A stretch of 64,000 nt of DNA from Flavobacterium aquatile LMG 4008 = ATCC 11947 (GCF_000757385.1 NZ_JRHH01000001.1:310001-374000), one strand, 5' to 3'; positions 43,313-52,712 are shown, numbered from the stretch's first letter. Program-made: numbers and translations. The notes: a model not told the origin generated them from the sequence alone.

Positions 43313-43587
43313 TTTTCTAGTTTGATTACTGCTTGAGCTGGTAAAACTTTTTCAAATTGTGGCTTAGCTATCTTCTTATTTTGTTCTGCAACTTGCAAAG
43401 TATTTGATGGATTTACTTTGGTAAAGATTTTTTTTTGTAAATATTGTGGAGTAGTTGTGATGATTTGAGTTACGTCGGGCATTTTTGGTTTGACTCCAAT
43501 GTATTTATTTTTCAAAACAGATTTTTCGCTTACTTGCGAATAAGATAAGTTACAACTAAAAAGTAAAGAGAATAGTAAGATTTTCAT
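43309..43587 (-). CDS. Small secreted hypothetical protein
   Basis: The 92-residue protein has a signal peptide (MKILLFSLLFSCNLSYSQ). The remainder is short and basic, rich in Lys, Pro, Thr and Val (KNKYIGVKPKMPDVTQIITTTPQYLQKKIF) with no recognisable domain. It lies 11 bases downstream of the VGIGTTTP protein gene on the same strand and is probably co-transcribed. Function unknown. Confidence 0.6.
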   Translation of the reverse strand: MKILLFSLLFSCNLSYSQVSEKSVLKNKYIGVKPKMPDVTQIITTTPQYLQKKIFTKVNPSNTLQVAEQNKKIAKPQFEKVLPAQAVIKLEN

Positions 43588-43598
43588 TTGAATTATTT

Positions 43599-44381
43599 TT
43601 ATTTTTTCAAAATTGTAACAGTTACTTCTCCTTGAAGAACCGATGTGTTGTCTCCGCCTACAGTAGCGTTATTTCCTACTCCAGTTCCGGCTGCCGCAAG
43701 TCCGATTGTATGAGTTCCTGGTGTAAGTTCTATTGATTGGCTAAATGATGCGTAGTCAATTGTACCTCCAGTATTGCCATTGTTTGCTGGCATCACCCTT
43801 TGATAACCTCCGTTTGTTAATACAGCGCTATCAACAATTAGAACAATGTCAACCATTGAAAATGCGTTAGCTCCATTACCATTGTTTAAAACTCCAACGT
43901 CGCAAGTTATTAATGTTGTAGTGTTGGTAGGTGCGTCAATATTCACTGGGTAACCTGAAAGATAGGTCAATGTTGTATTAGTGTTAATTGCTGTTGCAGC
44001 ATTAGTAAAGTAGCTTGTTGATGATTGTCCACTGGTAGCTAGTTTTTCCCAAAGACTGCCATTATAAAAATAGTAACCTGGTGTGACTTGATTGACTCCT
44101 GCCGCTGATGTATTTGTATTATAAACGATTGTGCCAGTTATTGGGTTTCCACCACCATTGGGATTTATCACATCTGAGCCAGCTGTTGTTGTTGTAAATG
44201 AATTGGCTGCTGTTAGTGCTACAATTGGAGGTGCTAATCCAGCTTTATGAGTTGACGGAAGCGGTAATGATGAATTTACATCTAAAGCTCCGTTAGGAGT
44301 TGTTGTTCCAATACCTACTTGAGAGTAACTTATATTTATAGAAATTAGAATAAAGCTAAGTAAAATGTAATTATTTTTCAT
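43599..44381 (-). CDS. Secreted VGIGTTTP-type protein, shorter paralogue
   Basis: Started at ATG 44381 (MKNNYILLSFILISINISYSQ, a clear signal peptide), giving 260 residues. The mature N-terminus VGIGTTTPNGALDVNSS is the signature of a flavobacterial family of surface or fibre-like proteins. The first 120 residues are nearly identical to the neighbour at 44577, including KAGLAPPIVALTA and QVTPGYYFYNG. The C-terminal half is a different beta-rich module (PVNIDAPTNTTTLITCDVGVLNNGNGANAFSMVDIVLIVDS). It lacks an obvious T9SS sorting domain. Role unknown. Confidence 0.82.
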   Translation of the reverse strand: MKNNYILLSFILISINISYSQVGIGTTTPNGALDVNSSLPLPSTHKAGLAPPIVALTAANSFTTTTAGSDVINPNGGGNPITGTIVYNTNTSAAGVNQVTPGYYFYNGSLWEKLATSGQSSTSYFTNAATAINTNTTLTYLSGYPVNIDAPTNTTTLITCDVGVLNNGNGANAFSMVDIVLIVDSAVLTNGGYQRVMPANNGNTGGTIDYASFSQSIELTPGTHTIGLAAAGTGVGNNATVGGDNTSVLQGEVTVTILKK

Positions 44382-44516
44382 AAAGTAAAATATTAATTTA
44401 AAATTAAAGTTAAAATAATATTTATTTAACAAATCACTTCGCCGATTAATTACATTTTTAACCGATTAAATACTCTTTTTTTATTATTTGTATGAGATTT
44501 ATTTAATAAGAAGGCA

Positions 44517-44555
44517 TAAAAAAAACCTTAACTTATTGAAGGTTAAGGTTTTTTT
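44517..44555. terminator. Terminator between the two VGIGTTTP genes
   Basis: AACCTTAAC / GTTAAGGTT perfect stem with A-run and T-run on its two sides. On the minus strand it ends the gene at 44577. Confidence 0.85.
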
Positions 44556-44576
44556 GAATGTTAAGTTGAGATAATA

Positions 44577-45809
44577 TTAGTATCTTACTACCGAAACTTT
44601 AAAAGTGCCTGAATCAGGATCTATATCAGCTGATGTTGGATTTGAAAATTTAATTGTAACAGTATCAACAGCGCTTACCCAAGCCATATAATGAGCATGT
44701 CTTTCAGAATTGCTGTTCATTACTGCGTTTGGTAGACCTAAGATTACCGGATCGCCAGGTTGCGCTCCAATAACTGTGATAGTTTGAGTAAGTGGATTTG
44801 AATTTTCACTAGCTCTATTGCCAAAATCTATTGTGGCACTGCCTGTTAATATTTTTGCAATAGTATATCTAGTTCCGCCTGAGGTTGCAAAATAGTTTGT
44901 ACCATCATATTCAACTGCGCCATTTTCAACGGCGGTCAAATTAGTTCCAGCTGTAAATTTTAAAGGAGCTGTATTAATTGTTGCGGTTCCTGCACCTATG
45001 GTTAGTTTGGCAGTTGGGTTTGTTGTGCTTATACCTACATTTCCTATTTGATCGATTCTCATTCTCTCCGAAAATAGTTCTGATCCAGCTGGACCAACAC
45101 TAAATATCATAGGTCTGTCGCCAGATGCCAATTGATATAATCCTTTACCTCCAAAAGTAGAAGTGCCTCCAGTATTTACATGTCCAATATGACCTCGGTA
45201 AGCAGTATTTTGTTGAAAGTAAATTCCGCTAAATCCACCTGCAGTTGCATTATCTACCGACATTACTCCATAACCATCTTGATCATGACGCACTGAAAGT
45301 TTATTAGATGCTGTTGGAGTTCCAATAGCTACATCGCCATCTGCTTCAACTCTCATTCTTTCAGTATTGTCAGTTTTTACTACCAATGCCTGTGAGTCAC
45401 TTGTTCCTATGTAGTTAGTTCCTGGTGTTGTACCAGCATTTCCATAAAGTGACCAGTTTGAATTTGTACCACTCGTAAATCTTTCCCAAGCAGTGCCATT
45501 GTAATAATAATATCCTGGTGTTACCTGATTTGCTCCAGCGGCAGAAGTATTGGTGTTGTAAACTATGGTTCCTGCTAGAGGATTTCCACCACCATTTGGA
45601 TTTATAATATCAGAACCTACAGTAGTTGTTGTAAATGAATTAGTAGCTGTTAACGCCACAATTGGAGGTAATAATCCAGCTTTATGGGTAGATGGAAGTG
45701 GTAACGATGAATTTACATCAAGTGCGCCACTCGGGGTTGTGGTTCCTATACCAACTTGAGCTTGCATCACACTTGTAAAAAGTGCGATAACATAAATAAA
45801 TTTTTTCAT
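44577..45809 (-). CDS. Secreted VGIGTTTP-type protein, longer paralogue
   Basis: Started at ATG 45809 (MKKFIYVIALFTSVMQAQ signal peptide), giving 410 residues. It shares the N-terminal module of its neighbour (VGIGTTTPSGALDVNSS ... NQVTPGYYYYNGTAWERF), then has a stretch typical of tail-fibre-like proteins (MRVEADGDVAIGTPTASNKLSVRHD, ERMRIDQIGNVGISTTNPTAKLTIG) and a C-terminal beta domain ending PDSGTFKVSVVRY. The repeated GxVGIGT-xxP-xxKL segments are known from fibre and adhesin-like proteins of Bacteroidota. Probably exported to the surface; function unknown. Confidence 0.82.
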   Translation of the reverse strand: MKKFIYVIALFTSVMQAQVGIGTTTPSGALDVNSSLPLPSTHKAGLLPPIVALTATNSFTTTTVGSDIINPNGGGNPLAGTIVYNTNTSAAGANQVTPGYYYYNGTAWERFTSGTNSNWSLYGNAGTTPGTNYIGTSDSQALVVKTDNTERMRVEADGDVAIGTPTASNKLSVRHDQDGYGVMSVDNATAGGFSGIYFQQNTAYRGHIGHVNTGGTSTFGGKGLYQLASGDRPMIFSVGPAGSELFSERMRIDQIGNVGISTTNPTAKLTIGAGTATINTAPLKFTAGTNLTAVENGAVEYDGTNYFATSGGTRYTIAKILTGSATIDFGNRASENSNPLTQTITVIGAQPGDPVILGLPNAVMNSNSERHAHYMAWVSAVDTVTIKFSNPTSADIDPDSGTFKVSVVRY

Positions 45810-46229
45810 TCTTGGGGTTTTAGAAAAATTAAAATTCTTATTAATTTTCAAATATATTAATAGGAATTTATCTTACCTTTTTTAATCGATAAGTAACTTA
45901 TAAAAACGACAAATGGCCTTTTTTCTTTTTTTGAATAATTAATTCTTGTGTTTTTCAGAGATTTATATGTACTTATTGTGAATATTTGCTCTTAAAATCA
46001 AACTTTTTTTTATTTTTTTACGTAGAATAAATACACTAGTTTTCATTAATAAATAAAATTAAAAAATGTAATTTTTTAATTTTTTGCTGTAAAATTTTGT
46101 AAGAAAAATGAGTTAAATAATCGTTTTAAAGCAAATAAATCCGATGAACTTTATGCTCTTCAAAATAATTTTAAAAAACAAGTTGATATATGACAAATTT
46201 TACTATTTTTATCCTTTAAATTCACGATT
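45810..46229. other. AT-rich divergent intergenic region
   Basis: This 420-base non-coding stretch lies between two outward-facing secreted-protein genes. It is very AT-rich with long T and A runs (46005-46090) and has no open frame, hairpin terminator or dispersed repeat that I can recognise. Promoters for both genes must be here, but no full TAnnTTTG match is evident. Confidence 0.6.
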
Positions 46230-48083
46230 ATGAGAGTAATTTCTACTATTTCTTTATTGGTTTGCTTAGCTTCAAATGCGGTTTTTTCGCAAATGTATGT
46301 TGGTGCAAACAGTTATGTATTTAACAGAGGTTCTTTGGTTTACATTAAAGGCGATTTAGAGTTAAATGCTGCAACAAGTACTTTTTATTTAAGAAATGAA
46401 GGGCAGTTAGTTCAAGGAACAACAGGTACGTCAACAAATAGAGGTTCAGGAAGTCTTTCTGTGTTTCAAGAGGGAACGAGTAATCAATACCGTTATAACT
46501 ATTGGTGTTCGCCAGTTGGCGAACCAAGTGCTACTTCTGGAAACAGTATGTTTGGTGTTTCTTTATTACATCAGCCAACGTCTGTAACAGCTTCGACTCC
46601 TGCAATTATGGTAAGTACAAGTTATAATGCGCAATCGAATCCGTTACAAATTTCGACTGCTTGGATTTACCGTTTTTTGTCAGCGACAACCTACTCACAA
46701 TGGCAAGCTTCTGGTTCTAGTACAAACATAGAAGCTGGACAAGGCTTTACTATGAAAGGAACAAATGGTTCTGATTTTACTAATGTTGGTGAAGCGGTTG
46801 AAAATAATCCATATACACCAGGAGTTTTTCCAAATCCGCCTGCAGTTGCTAGTGCTCAGCGTTATGACTTTAGAGGAAAACCAAACGATGGTAATATAAC
46901 AGTAAATTTAGCTGCAAGTTCTTCTACGCTAACTGGAAATCCATATCCTTCTGCATTAGATTTAAATGCTTTTTTATTAGATACAGATAATTTTAATTGT
47001 ACTGGAGAAGCTTATTTTTGGGATCAAGAAGCTAATCCTTCTTCACATAATATTGTGAGTTATGTAGGTGGTTATGGAACTTATGTTCCAATGGCTCCAA
47101 CATCATATGGTCTTTACACACCTGCAACTTACCAAACATTTAATTTAGACGGAACTGTTAATAATAATAATGCTGGAGCTGGATTACCTTATGAGAGAAG
47201 ATTTGCTCCAATTGGACAAGGCTTTTTAGTAACAGGTGTTGCTTCATTAGTTGCGCCAAACACAGTGACTTTAAAAAATTCTCATAGAGCTTGGTATACA
47301 GAGTCATTACCATATTCTCAATTTGCAAAATCTGGAAGTCAGGGTTCTACTGGAAGTAAAAACTTAAGCGAAACACCATCAAATGAAATTTCATTTGGAT
47401 TAATTCGTTTGAAAATAACAATGAATAATCTTTACAGTAGAGAATTGGCGCTTGCTTTGAGTAATAATGCTACTGATGGTGTTGATAGAGGTATGGATGG
47501 AAAAAGTCCTGACGTAGCTGGTACAGCAACCGATTCGTATTTCTTTTTAGATAATACTCAATATGTAATTCAAAGTATCCCTTTTGATGTTACCAAAAGA
47601 ATTAAATTGGGTGTTAAAGTTACAAGTGATAATACTAACTTTAGCTTTTCATTAAAACAAGTTCAAGACTTTGATACAACGCAACCAATTTATATTTATG
47701 ACGCATTGGATAATTCTTACCATAGCATCAATCAAAATCCATATAATGTTGTATTGCAAACCGGAGAAAACAACAACAGATTTGAGGTTACTTTCCAAAA
47801 TAATTCTTTAAATGTTGATGAAACAATTATAAACGATTTCCTAATCATTCAAAATAATGATAATCAAACATTGACTGTTAACAACCCAAATGGTTTAGAT
47901 ATTAAATCGGCTGATTTATTTGACATCAGTGGAAAATTAATTTTCAAAAAAGTAGATTTAGGTGTTAAATCTAGTTACGAATTTTCTACTTCAGGTTTAA
48001 GCGATGGTGTTTACATTGCAAAAATCATTTCTGTTGACGGAAAAAGCAAAGCACAGAAAGTTATTATTGAAAGACGTAAATAA
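46230..48083 (+). CDS. Secreted protein with T9SS sorting domain
   Basis: The 617-residue protein has a signal peptide (MRVISTISLLVCLASNAVFSQ) and a large beta-rich body typical of flavobacterial surface proteins (MYVGANSYVFNRGSLVYIKGDLELNAATSTFYLRNEGQLVQ, NYWCSPVGEP, FDLNAFLLD-like LDLNAFLLDTDNF). The C-terminus (LTVNNPNGLDIKSADLFDISGKLIFKK ... GLSDGVYIAKIISVDGKSKAQKVIIERRK) is a T9SS sorting domain. It is expected to be displayed at or released from the cell surface. No enzyme motif is seen. Confidence 0.88.
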   Translation: MRVISTISLLVCLASNAVFSQMYVGANSYVFNRGSLVYIKGDLELNAATSTFYLRNEGQLVQGTTGTSTNRGSGSLSVFQEGTSNQYRYNYWCSPVGEPSATSGNSMFGVSLLHQPTSVTASTPAIMVSTSYNAQSNPLQISTAWIYRFLSATTYSQWQASGSSTNIEAGQGFTMKGTNGSDFTNVGEAVENNPYTPGVFPNPPAVASAQRYDFRGKPNDGNITVNLAASSSTLTGNPYPSALDLNAFLLDTDNFNCTGEAYFWDQEANPSSHNIVSYVGGYGTYVPMAPTSYGLYTPATYQTFNLDGTVNNNNAGAGLPYERRFAPIGQGFLVTGVASLVAPNTVTLKNSHRAWYTESLPYSQFAKSGSQGSTGSKNLSETPSNEISFGLIRLKITMNNLYSRELALALSNNATDGVDRGMDGKSPDVAGTATDSYFFLDNTQYVIQSIPFDVTKRIKLGVKVTSDNTNFSFSLKQVQDFDTTQPIYIYDALDNSYHSINQNPYNVVLQTGENNNRFEVTFQNNSLNVDETIINDFLIIQNNDNQTLTVNNPNGLDIKSADLFDISGKLIFKKVDLGVKSSYEFSTSGLSDGVYIAKIISVDGKSKAQKVIIERRK

Positions 48084-48102
48084 TACAAATAGATATAAAT
48101 TT

Positions 48103-48133
48103 AAAGGCGTTTCAATTTCGGAACGCCTTTTTT
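48103..48133 (+). terminator. Terminator after the T9SS protein gene
   Basis: AAAGGCGTT / AACGCCTTT stem with T-run. Confidence 0.85.
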
Positions 48134-48156
48134 TATGAAATCATTTCTAGTATAAC

Positions 48157-48164
48157 TAACTTTG
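48157..48164 (+). promoter_or_regulatory. -7 promoter element of the desulfhydrase gene
   Basis: TAACTTTG fully matches TAnnTTTG. It lies 13 bases before the TTG start codon at 48177, which supports that start. Confidence 0.6.
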
Positions 48165-48176
48165 TAAAAAAAAGTT

Positions 48177-49079
48177 TTGAACGTTATTACCCAAGAAATA
48201 TTTCTTAAAAACACTTCGGTTAAATTATTCATCAGGCGTGAAGATTTAATTCATCCGTTTGTTTCTGGTAATAAATTTAGAAAGCTGAAGTATAATTTGC
48301 TTGAAGCAGAAAATCAAAGGAAAACCACTTTACTAACTTTTGGTGGCGCATTCTCCAATCATATTGCTGCTACAGCTTTCGCAGGAAAGCAAAATGGTTT
48401 TAAAACAATAGGAATTATCCGAGGAGACGAATTGGCTTCTAAAATCAATGAAAATCCTACTTTAAAATTTGCTCAAGAAAACGGAATGGTATTTGAATTC
48501 GTATCAAGAGAAACCTATCGATTGAAAGAATCAGATGATTTTATTGAAAATTTAAAAAACAAATTTGGTGATATTTACGTAATTCCAGAAGGTGGAACAA
48601 ATGATTTAGCAGTTAAAGGTTGTGAAGAGATTTTAGAAGAAGAGGATTCGTATTTCGATTTTATATGTTCATCAATTGGAACTGGCGGAACCATTTCTGG
48701 AGTTATAAATAGCGCTTTACCACATCAAAAAGTTTTGGGTTTTCCATCGTTAAAAGGTGATTTTCTTCAAAAAGATATTCGTAAATTTGCGCAGAAAGAG
48801 AATTGGACGTTAATTTCTGACTATCATTTTGGCGGATATGGTAAGGTTTCAACTGAACTTATTGCGTTTATAAATTCCTTTTATCAAGAAAATGACATTC
48901 CATTGGATCCAATTTATACTGGAAAAATGGTTTTTGGCGTTATAGATTTAATTAGTCAAGGTTATTTTCCAGAAAATTCTAAAATTTTAATGATTCATAC
49001 TGGCGGATTACAAGGAATAGAAGGAATGAATTTGAAGTTAAAAAGTAAAAATTTACCATTAATACAAGTATATGTTTAA
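48177..49079 (+). CDS. ACC deaminase/D-cysteine desulfhydrase family PLP enzyme
   Basis: The 300-residue fold-type II PLP enzyme has KREDLIHP-like RREDLIHPFVSGNKFRKLKYNL, the PLP Lys in the NKFRKLKYN context, TFGGAFSNHIAATAFAG, and the phosphate loop SSIGTGGTISG. Homologues degrade D-cysteine or 1-aminocyclopropane-1-carboxylate; sequence alone does not tell which. The start is TTG at 48177: there is no upstream ATG in frame, and the family's N-terminus (NVITQEIFLKNTSVKLFIRREDL) begins here. It overlaps the next gene by 8 bases. Confidence 0.9.
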   Translation: MNVITQEIFLKNTSVKLFIRREDLIHPFVSGNKFRKLKYNLLEAENQRKTTLLTFGGAFSNHIAATAFAGKQNGFKTIGIIRGDELASKINENPTLKFAQENGMVFEFVSRETYRLKESDDFIENLKNKFGDIYVIPEGGTNDLAVKGCEEILEEEDSYFDFICSSIGTGGTISGVINSALPHQKVLGFPSLKGDFLQKDIRKFAQKENWTLISDYHFGGYGKVSTELIAFINSFYQENDIPLDPIYTGKMVFGVIDLISQGYFPENSKILMIHTGGLQGIEGMNLKLKSKNLPLIQVYV

Positions 49080-49962
49080 AAAGATAATCGTTTTTCTAAT
49101 TGTAAGTTTGTTTGTTGCTTGTGGCACAAATAAACCAGTTGTAAGGACAACAAAACCTACCGCAACAAAACCAGTTGCTAAGAATACAAAAAGGCCCATT
49201 TCAAAACCAACTGAAACTAAAAAGACGGAAACTAAGACGGCTTCAAATGATAAAAGTAACGAGCCTAAAACGGAAGTTCTTGAAGCAACTTCAAGAGTTA
49301 AAGTAACTACAGAAATCGTTTTGGCATACATTGATCAATACAAGGATGTTGCTAAAAAAAATATGAAAAACCACGGAGTTCCAGCAAGTATTGCATTGGC
49401 GCAAGCCATTTTAGAATCGGGTGCAGGAACTGGTGATTTGAGTAGTCAAGCCAACAATCATTTTGGGATAAAATGTCATAAAGATTGGAATGGTGAAAGC
49501 GTAAAACACGACGATGATGAAGCGCAAGAATGCTTCAGAAAATATGACAAAGTGTACGATTCTTATGAAGATTATGCGGCATTTTTAAAAGGCAGAAAAT
49601 GGTATCAACCGTTATTCAAATTAGAAAAAAATGATTACAAAGGTTGGGCGTACGGACTAAAAAAAGCAGGCTATGCAACTGATCCAAATTATCCATCAAA
49701 ACTTATCGGACTAATTGAAAGGTATCAATTAAATAAATACGATGCCGAAGTTTTAGGTACAGAATATGTTCCTTCTTATAAAAATAAAAATGTTGATGCC
49801 GAAGAAAAGTACGTTTCAAAAGAAGGCAAACACGAAGTTATAAAAGGTGATACTTTATATTCTCTATCAAAAAAATACAATATTTCGGTGGACGATTTAA
49901 AGAGAAAGAACAACCTTTCTGAGAATGCCATTTCAATCGGACAACTATTAGAAGTAAAATAA
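49072..49962 (+). CDS. Glucosaminidase-domain lipoprotein with LysM
   Basis: The 296-residue protein has a lipoprotein signal ([21 protein letters not shown]), a Lys/Thr/Pro-rich linker (about 20-80), a peptidoglycan N-acetylglucosaminidase domain (about 85-225; [39 protein letters not shown] with catalytic Glu, [36 protein letters not shown]) and a C-terminal LysM domain (about 248-295; [29 protein letters not shown]). It should cut glycan strands at the outer face of the wall during growth. It overlaps the upstream gene and precedes hemL by 16 bases. Confidence 0.93.
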   Translation: MFKKIIVFLIVSLFVACGTNKPVVRTTKPTATKPVAKNTKRPISKPTETKKTETKTASNDKSNEPKTEVLEATSRVKVTTEIVLAYIDQYKDVAKKNMKNHGVPASIALAQAILESGAGTGDLSSQANNHFGIKCHKDWNGESVKHDDDEAQECFRKYDKVYDSYEDYAAFLKGRKWYQPLFKLEKNDYKGWAYGLKKAGYATDPNYPSKLIGLIERYQLNKYDAEVLGTEYVPSYKNKNVDAEEKYVSKEGKHEVIKGDTLYSLSKKYNISVDDLKRKNNLSENAISIGQLLEVK

Positions 49963-49978
49963 TTTTATAATAAATTCA

Positions 49979-51265
49979 ATGTTATATCAAAGAAGCAGTC
50001 AGTTATTTGCTGATGCAGAAAAAGTAATTCCTGGCGGAGTAAATTCACCAGTTAGAGCGTTTAAAGGTGTTGGTGGAACTCCAATTTTTGTAAAATCAGC
50101 AAAAGGTGCTTACCTTTATGATGAAGACGGAAACAAGTTGATAGATTACATCAATTCTTGGGGTCCAATGATTTTAGGTCATGCCCATCAGCCAGTTGTT
50201 GATGCAATTACTGAAAGAGCCCAACTTGGAACTTCTTTCGGAATGCCAACAGAATTAGAAACCAAAATTGCCGAGTTAGCTATTTCAATGGTTCCTAATA
50301 TTGACAAAATTAGATTTGTAAATTCGGGAACAGAAGCTTGTATGAGTGCTATCCGATTGGCAAGAGGTTTTACAAAAAGAGATAAAATAATTAAATTTTC
50401 AGGCTGTTATCACGGTCATTCCGATTCTTTTTTAATTGCTGCTGGAAGCGGTTTGAGCACATTTGGTGTGCCAAATTCTCCTGGTGTAACGCAAGGAACT
50501 GCAAAAGACACGTTGTTAGCTAATTACAATGATTTAGAAAGTGTAAGCGCTTTATTTGAAGCTAATAAAAATGAAATTGCTGCAATAATTGTAGAACCTG
50601 TAGCCGGAAATATGGGTTGCGTTCCGCCATTAAACGGATTTTTAGAAGGTTTAAGACAACTTTGTTCAGATAATAACGCCTTGCTTATTTTTGACGAAGT
50701 AATGACTGGATTTCGCCTAGCAAAAGGTGGAGTTCAAGAATTATACAACATCAAAGCCGATATTGTTTGTTTCGGAAAAGTTATTGGTGGTGGTTTGCCT
50801 GTTGGAGCTTTCGCAGCTAGAAACGAAATCATGAATTATTTAGCACCAATTGGTCCTGTATATCAAGCTGGAACATTATCTGGAAATCCATTGGCGATGG
50901 CTGCAGGATTATCAATGTTACAATCTTTAAATAACGATGCTGAAATTTTTCAAAGACTTGAAGATAAAACAGCTTATTTAGAAGCAGGTATTCGAAGAGT
51001 TTTAACCAATAACAATGTCGTTTTTACAGTAAATAGAGTAGGGTCAATGATATCGGTTCATTTTGATGCCGAGCCAGTAATTGACTTTCAAACAGCAAAA
51101 AATGGCGATAATGAAAGTTTCAAGAAATTCTTTCATGGTTTATTAAACGAAGGAGTTTACATTGCTCCATCGGCATATGAAACCTGGTTTATAACAGATG
51201 CACTTTCCTATGAAGATTTAGATTTTACAATTAACGCAATAAAAAAAGTGACAAAAGATTTCTAA
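49979..51265 (+). CDS. hemL: Glutamate-1-semialdehyde 2,1-aminomutase
   Basis: The 428-residue class III aminotransferase has [29 protein letters not shown] at the start, the PLP region [26 protein letters not shown] and the lysine in [15 protein letters not shown]. It makes 5-aminolevulinate from glutamate-1-semialdehyde for haem synthesis. It is the last gene of a three-gene unit and is followed by a strong terminator. Confidence 0.97.
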   Translation: MLYQRSSQLFADAEKVIPGGVNSPVRAFKGVGGTPIFVKSAKGAYLYDEDGNKLIDYINSWGPMILGHAHQPVVDAITERAQLGTSFGMPTELETKIAELAISMVPNIDKIRFVNSGTEACMSAIRLARGFTKRDKIIKFSGCYHGHSDSFLIAAGSGLSTFGVPNSPGVTQGTAKDTLLANYNDLESVSALFEANKNEIAAIIVEPVAGNMGCVPPLNGFLEGLRQLCSDNNALLIFDEVMTGFRLAKGGVQELYNIKADIVCFGKVIGGGLPVGAFAARNEIMNYLAPIGPVYQAGTLSGNPLAMAAGLSMLQSLNNDAEIFQRLEDKTAYLEAGIRRVLTNNNVVFTVNRVGSMISVHFDAEPVIDFQTAKNGDNESFKKFFHGLLNEGVYIAPSAYETWFITDALSYEDLDFTINAIKKVTKDF

Positions 51266-51267
51266 AT

Positions 51268-51303
51268 AAAAAAAGCTCCGATTTAAAATCGGAGCTTTTT
51301 TTT
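51268..51303. terminator. Terminator between hemL and the convergent gene
   Basis: AAAAAGCTCCGAT / ATCGGAGCTTTTT stem with four-base loop; A-run and T-run on both sides make it bidirectional. Confidence 0.9.
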
Positions 51304-51318
51304 AATTCTATATTCTAA

Positions 51319-51663
51319 TTATTTTTTCTCAGGTTGCTTCCCTACTAATTTATTGTATAATTCAGTATTCGCTTCCAACTTTGCCATTTGCTCTGGAGTA
51401 AGACTAGCTCTGATTTTCAAATCAATAATTCTAGACATTTCAGTTTTTCTCTCTAAAGAGATATCTTTAACTTCAAATGTTTGATGTTTCATTTCAAATA
51501 AACGCTCAAAATCAACTACTTGTGATCCGCTGATTCCTACAACTTGTGCTAATTCTAAACTTTCTTTTTTAGCATTTTCTTGTGCATTTGATTTGTTTTC
51601 TTGTGCATTAGCATTGATTGTGAAAGCTAACATCAATGAAAGAGCAAAAAATATTTTTTTCAT
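51319..51663 (-). CDS. Small secreted helical protein (CpxP/Spy-like)
   Basis: The 114-residue protein has a signal peptide (MKKIFFALSLMLAFTINANAQ) and a helical mature part of about 90 residues (ESLELAQVVGISGSQVVDFERLFEMKHQTFEVKDISLERKTEMSRIIDLKIRASLTPEQMAKLEAN). The LTPEQ segment and overall size recall periplasmic Spy/CpxP-like chaperones. The match is by pattern only. It has its own -7 element. A second protein of the same general type is encoded just upstream. Confidence 0.7.
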   Translation of the reverse strand: MKKIFFALSLMLAFTINANAQENKSNAQENAKKESLELAQVVGISGSQVVDFERLFEMKHQTFEVKDISLERKTEMSRIIDLKIRASLTPEQMAKLEANTELYNKLVGKQPEKK

Positions 51664-51693
51664 AATTTATTATGGTTTAAGTGAAATAGAAGT

Positions 51694-51701
51694 CAAAACT
51701 A
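51694..51701 (-). promoter_or_regulatory. -7 promoter element for the gene at 51319
   Basis: The minus strand reads TAGTTTTG (TAnnTTTG), 30 bases before the ATG at 51663. Confidence 0.5.
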
Positions 51702-51726
51702 ATTTATTTTTTTGAAAATTCAAAAT

Positions 51727-52179
51727 TTATTTCTGAATATCTTCTTTTTTCATTCCTCTTTTACCTTTTTTCATTCTTTTTGAAAAGCCTTCCTTACGTT
51801 CCGATTGGTTAGTGTCCCATTTAGTGTATTGCTCAGCAGTTAAAACTTTTTTCATTTCCGCTTTGTGTGCAATTTGAGCATCCAACATTTCACTTTTCAT
51901 CTGAAACATTTGGTCCTTAGATGGTTTTTCACCTTTCTCTCTTTTAGCTTGCATTTCAGCACGTTTCGCTTCTCTTTTTGCTACTTGCTTTTCAACGATT
52001 TTTTTAATATCAGCAGTTTGCTTGTCATTCAAATCTAGTTCTAACTTCATCTTTTTTGTTTGAAGTTCTACTTGTTGTTCAGTAGTTAATTTTTCTCTTT
52101 CGCCTCTTGCTGGTTTTCCTTCTTGTGCAAATGTTGTTAATCCTAAAACTAATGCAATTGCTAAAAATACGTTTTTCAT
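51727..52179 (-). CDS. Secreted basic helical protein (DUF4890/CpxP-like)
   Basis: The 150-residue protein has a signal peptide (MKNVFLAIALVLGLTTFAQ) and a highly charged helical body rich in Lys, Glu and Met (LTTEQQVELQTKKMKLELDLNDKQTADIKKIVEKQVAKREAKRAEMQAKRE, MFQMKSEMLDAQIAHKAEMKKVLTAEQYTKWD). The twin LT-x-EQ segments resemble Spy/CpxP-type periplasmic chaperones or DUF4890 proteins. Met- and His-rich helices could bind copper; the copper-type cluster begins 127 bases away on the other strand, but a link is only suggested by position. Confidence 0.72.
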   Translation of the reverse strand: MKNVFLAIALVLGLTTFAQEGKPARGEREKLTTEQQVELQTKKMKLELDLNDKQTADIKKIVEKQVAKREAKRAEMQAKREKGEKPSKDQMFQMKSEMLDAQIAHKAEMKKVLTAEQYTKWDTNQSERKEGFSKRMKKGKRGMKKEDIQK

Positions 52180-52273
52180 AATTTCTGTTTTTTAATTGTT
52201 ATGTAGATAAGACGCGCAATAACTTTAAAGGTTTAATCCTTAACAAAACTTTAGTTAAAATTGTGTTTTCCTT

Positions 52274-52302
52274 TTGTAAATGTAATTTCAGTTGTACCTT
52301 TG
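52274..52302 (+). promoter_or_regulatory. Promoter of the CNGKCH gene
   Basis: TTG (52274-52276), an 18-base spacer and TACCTTTG (52295-52302) fit the Bacteroidota consensus fully. The GTG start at 52307 is only 5 bases beyond it, so the transcript should be leaderless. Confidence 0.65.
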
Positions 52303-52306
52303 CGTT

Positions 52307-52684
52307 GTGAAAAAAATCGTAGTCATAGTAGCACTTGCGCTGTTTTTAAAACCAATACTTCCGGTTTTAGATTACATTATAAATTACGATTACATCGCCA
52401 ATGTTCTTTGCGAAAATAAAGCCAAACCACAACTTCAGTGTAATGGTAAATGTCACTTAATGAAAGAACTAGCTAAACAATCTGAAAACGAAAAACCGCT
52501 TTCTACCGATAAAAAAGACAACTCTAAACATGAAATTGAAGTCTTATTTTATCAAGATATTAATTCCTTAGTTGACACAAAAATTGCAGTTTCTACTTCA
52601 AATGAAACTTCAAATAACTACACTAATTTGTACTGTTATTTAAACACTACTACCACTTTTCATCCGCCCACTTTTATTTCTTAA
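52307..52684 (+). CDS. Small membrane protein with CNGKCH motif
   Basis: Read from GTG 52307 the protein has 125 residues and begins with a hydrophobic helix (MKKIVVIVALALFLKPILPVLDYI). It continues with YDYIANVLCENKAKPQLQCNGKCHLMKELAKQ. The CxxxCH motif plus an earlier Cys could bind a metal; the spacing is not that of a standard haem c site (CxxCH). The tail is Ser/Thr/Asn-rich and ends in a more hydrophobic segment (NLYCYLNTTTTFHPPTF). I do not recognise a named family. It precedes mbnP/mbnH-like genes on the same strand. Confidence 0.68.
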   Translation: MKKIVVIVALALFLKPILPVLDYIINYDYIANVLCENKAKPQLQCNGKCHLMKELAKQSENEKPLSTDKKDNSKHEIEVLFYQDINSLVDTKIAVSTSNETSNNYTNLYCYLNTTTTFHPPTFIS

Positions 52685-52712
52685 TGTCATTGCGAGGTAC
52701 GAAGCAATCTCA
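52685..52712. repeat. Spacer repeat TGTCATTGCGAGG
   Basis: TGTCATTGCGAGGTACGAAG followed by CAATCTC directly after the stop codon; a repeat type familiar from Bacteroidota spacers. One copy in the window. Confidence 0.6.

Noticed and set aside
52307..52684. Small cytochrome c based on the CNGKCH motif
   Set aside because: The spacing is CxxxCH, not CxxCH, and no distal Met/His pattern or cytochrome fold is evident; metal binding of another kind is more likely.
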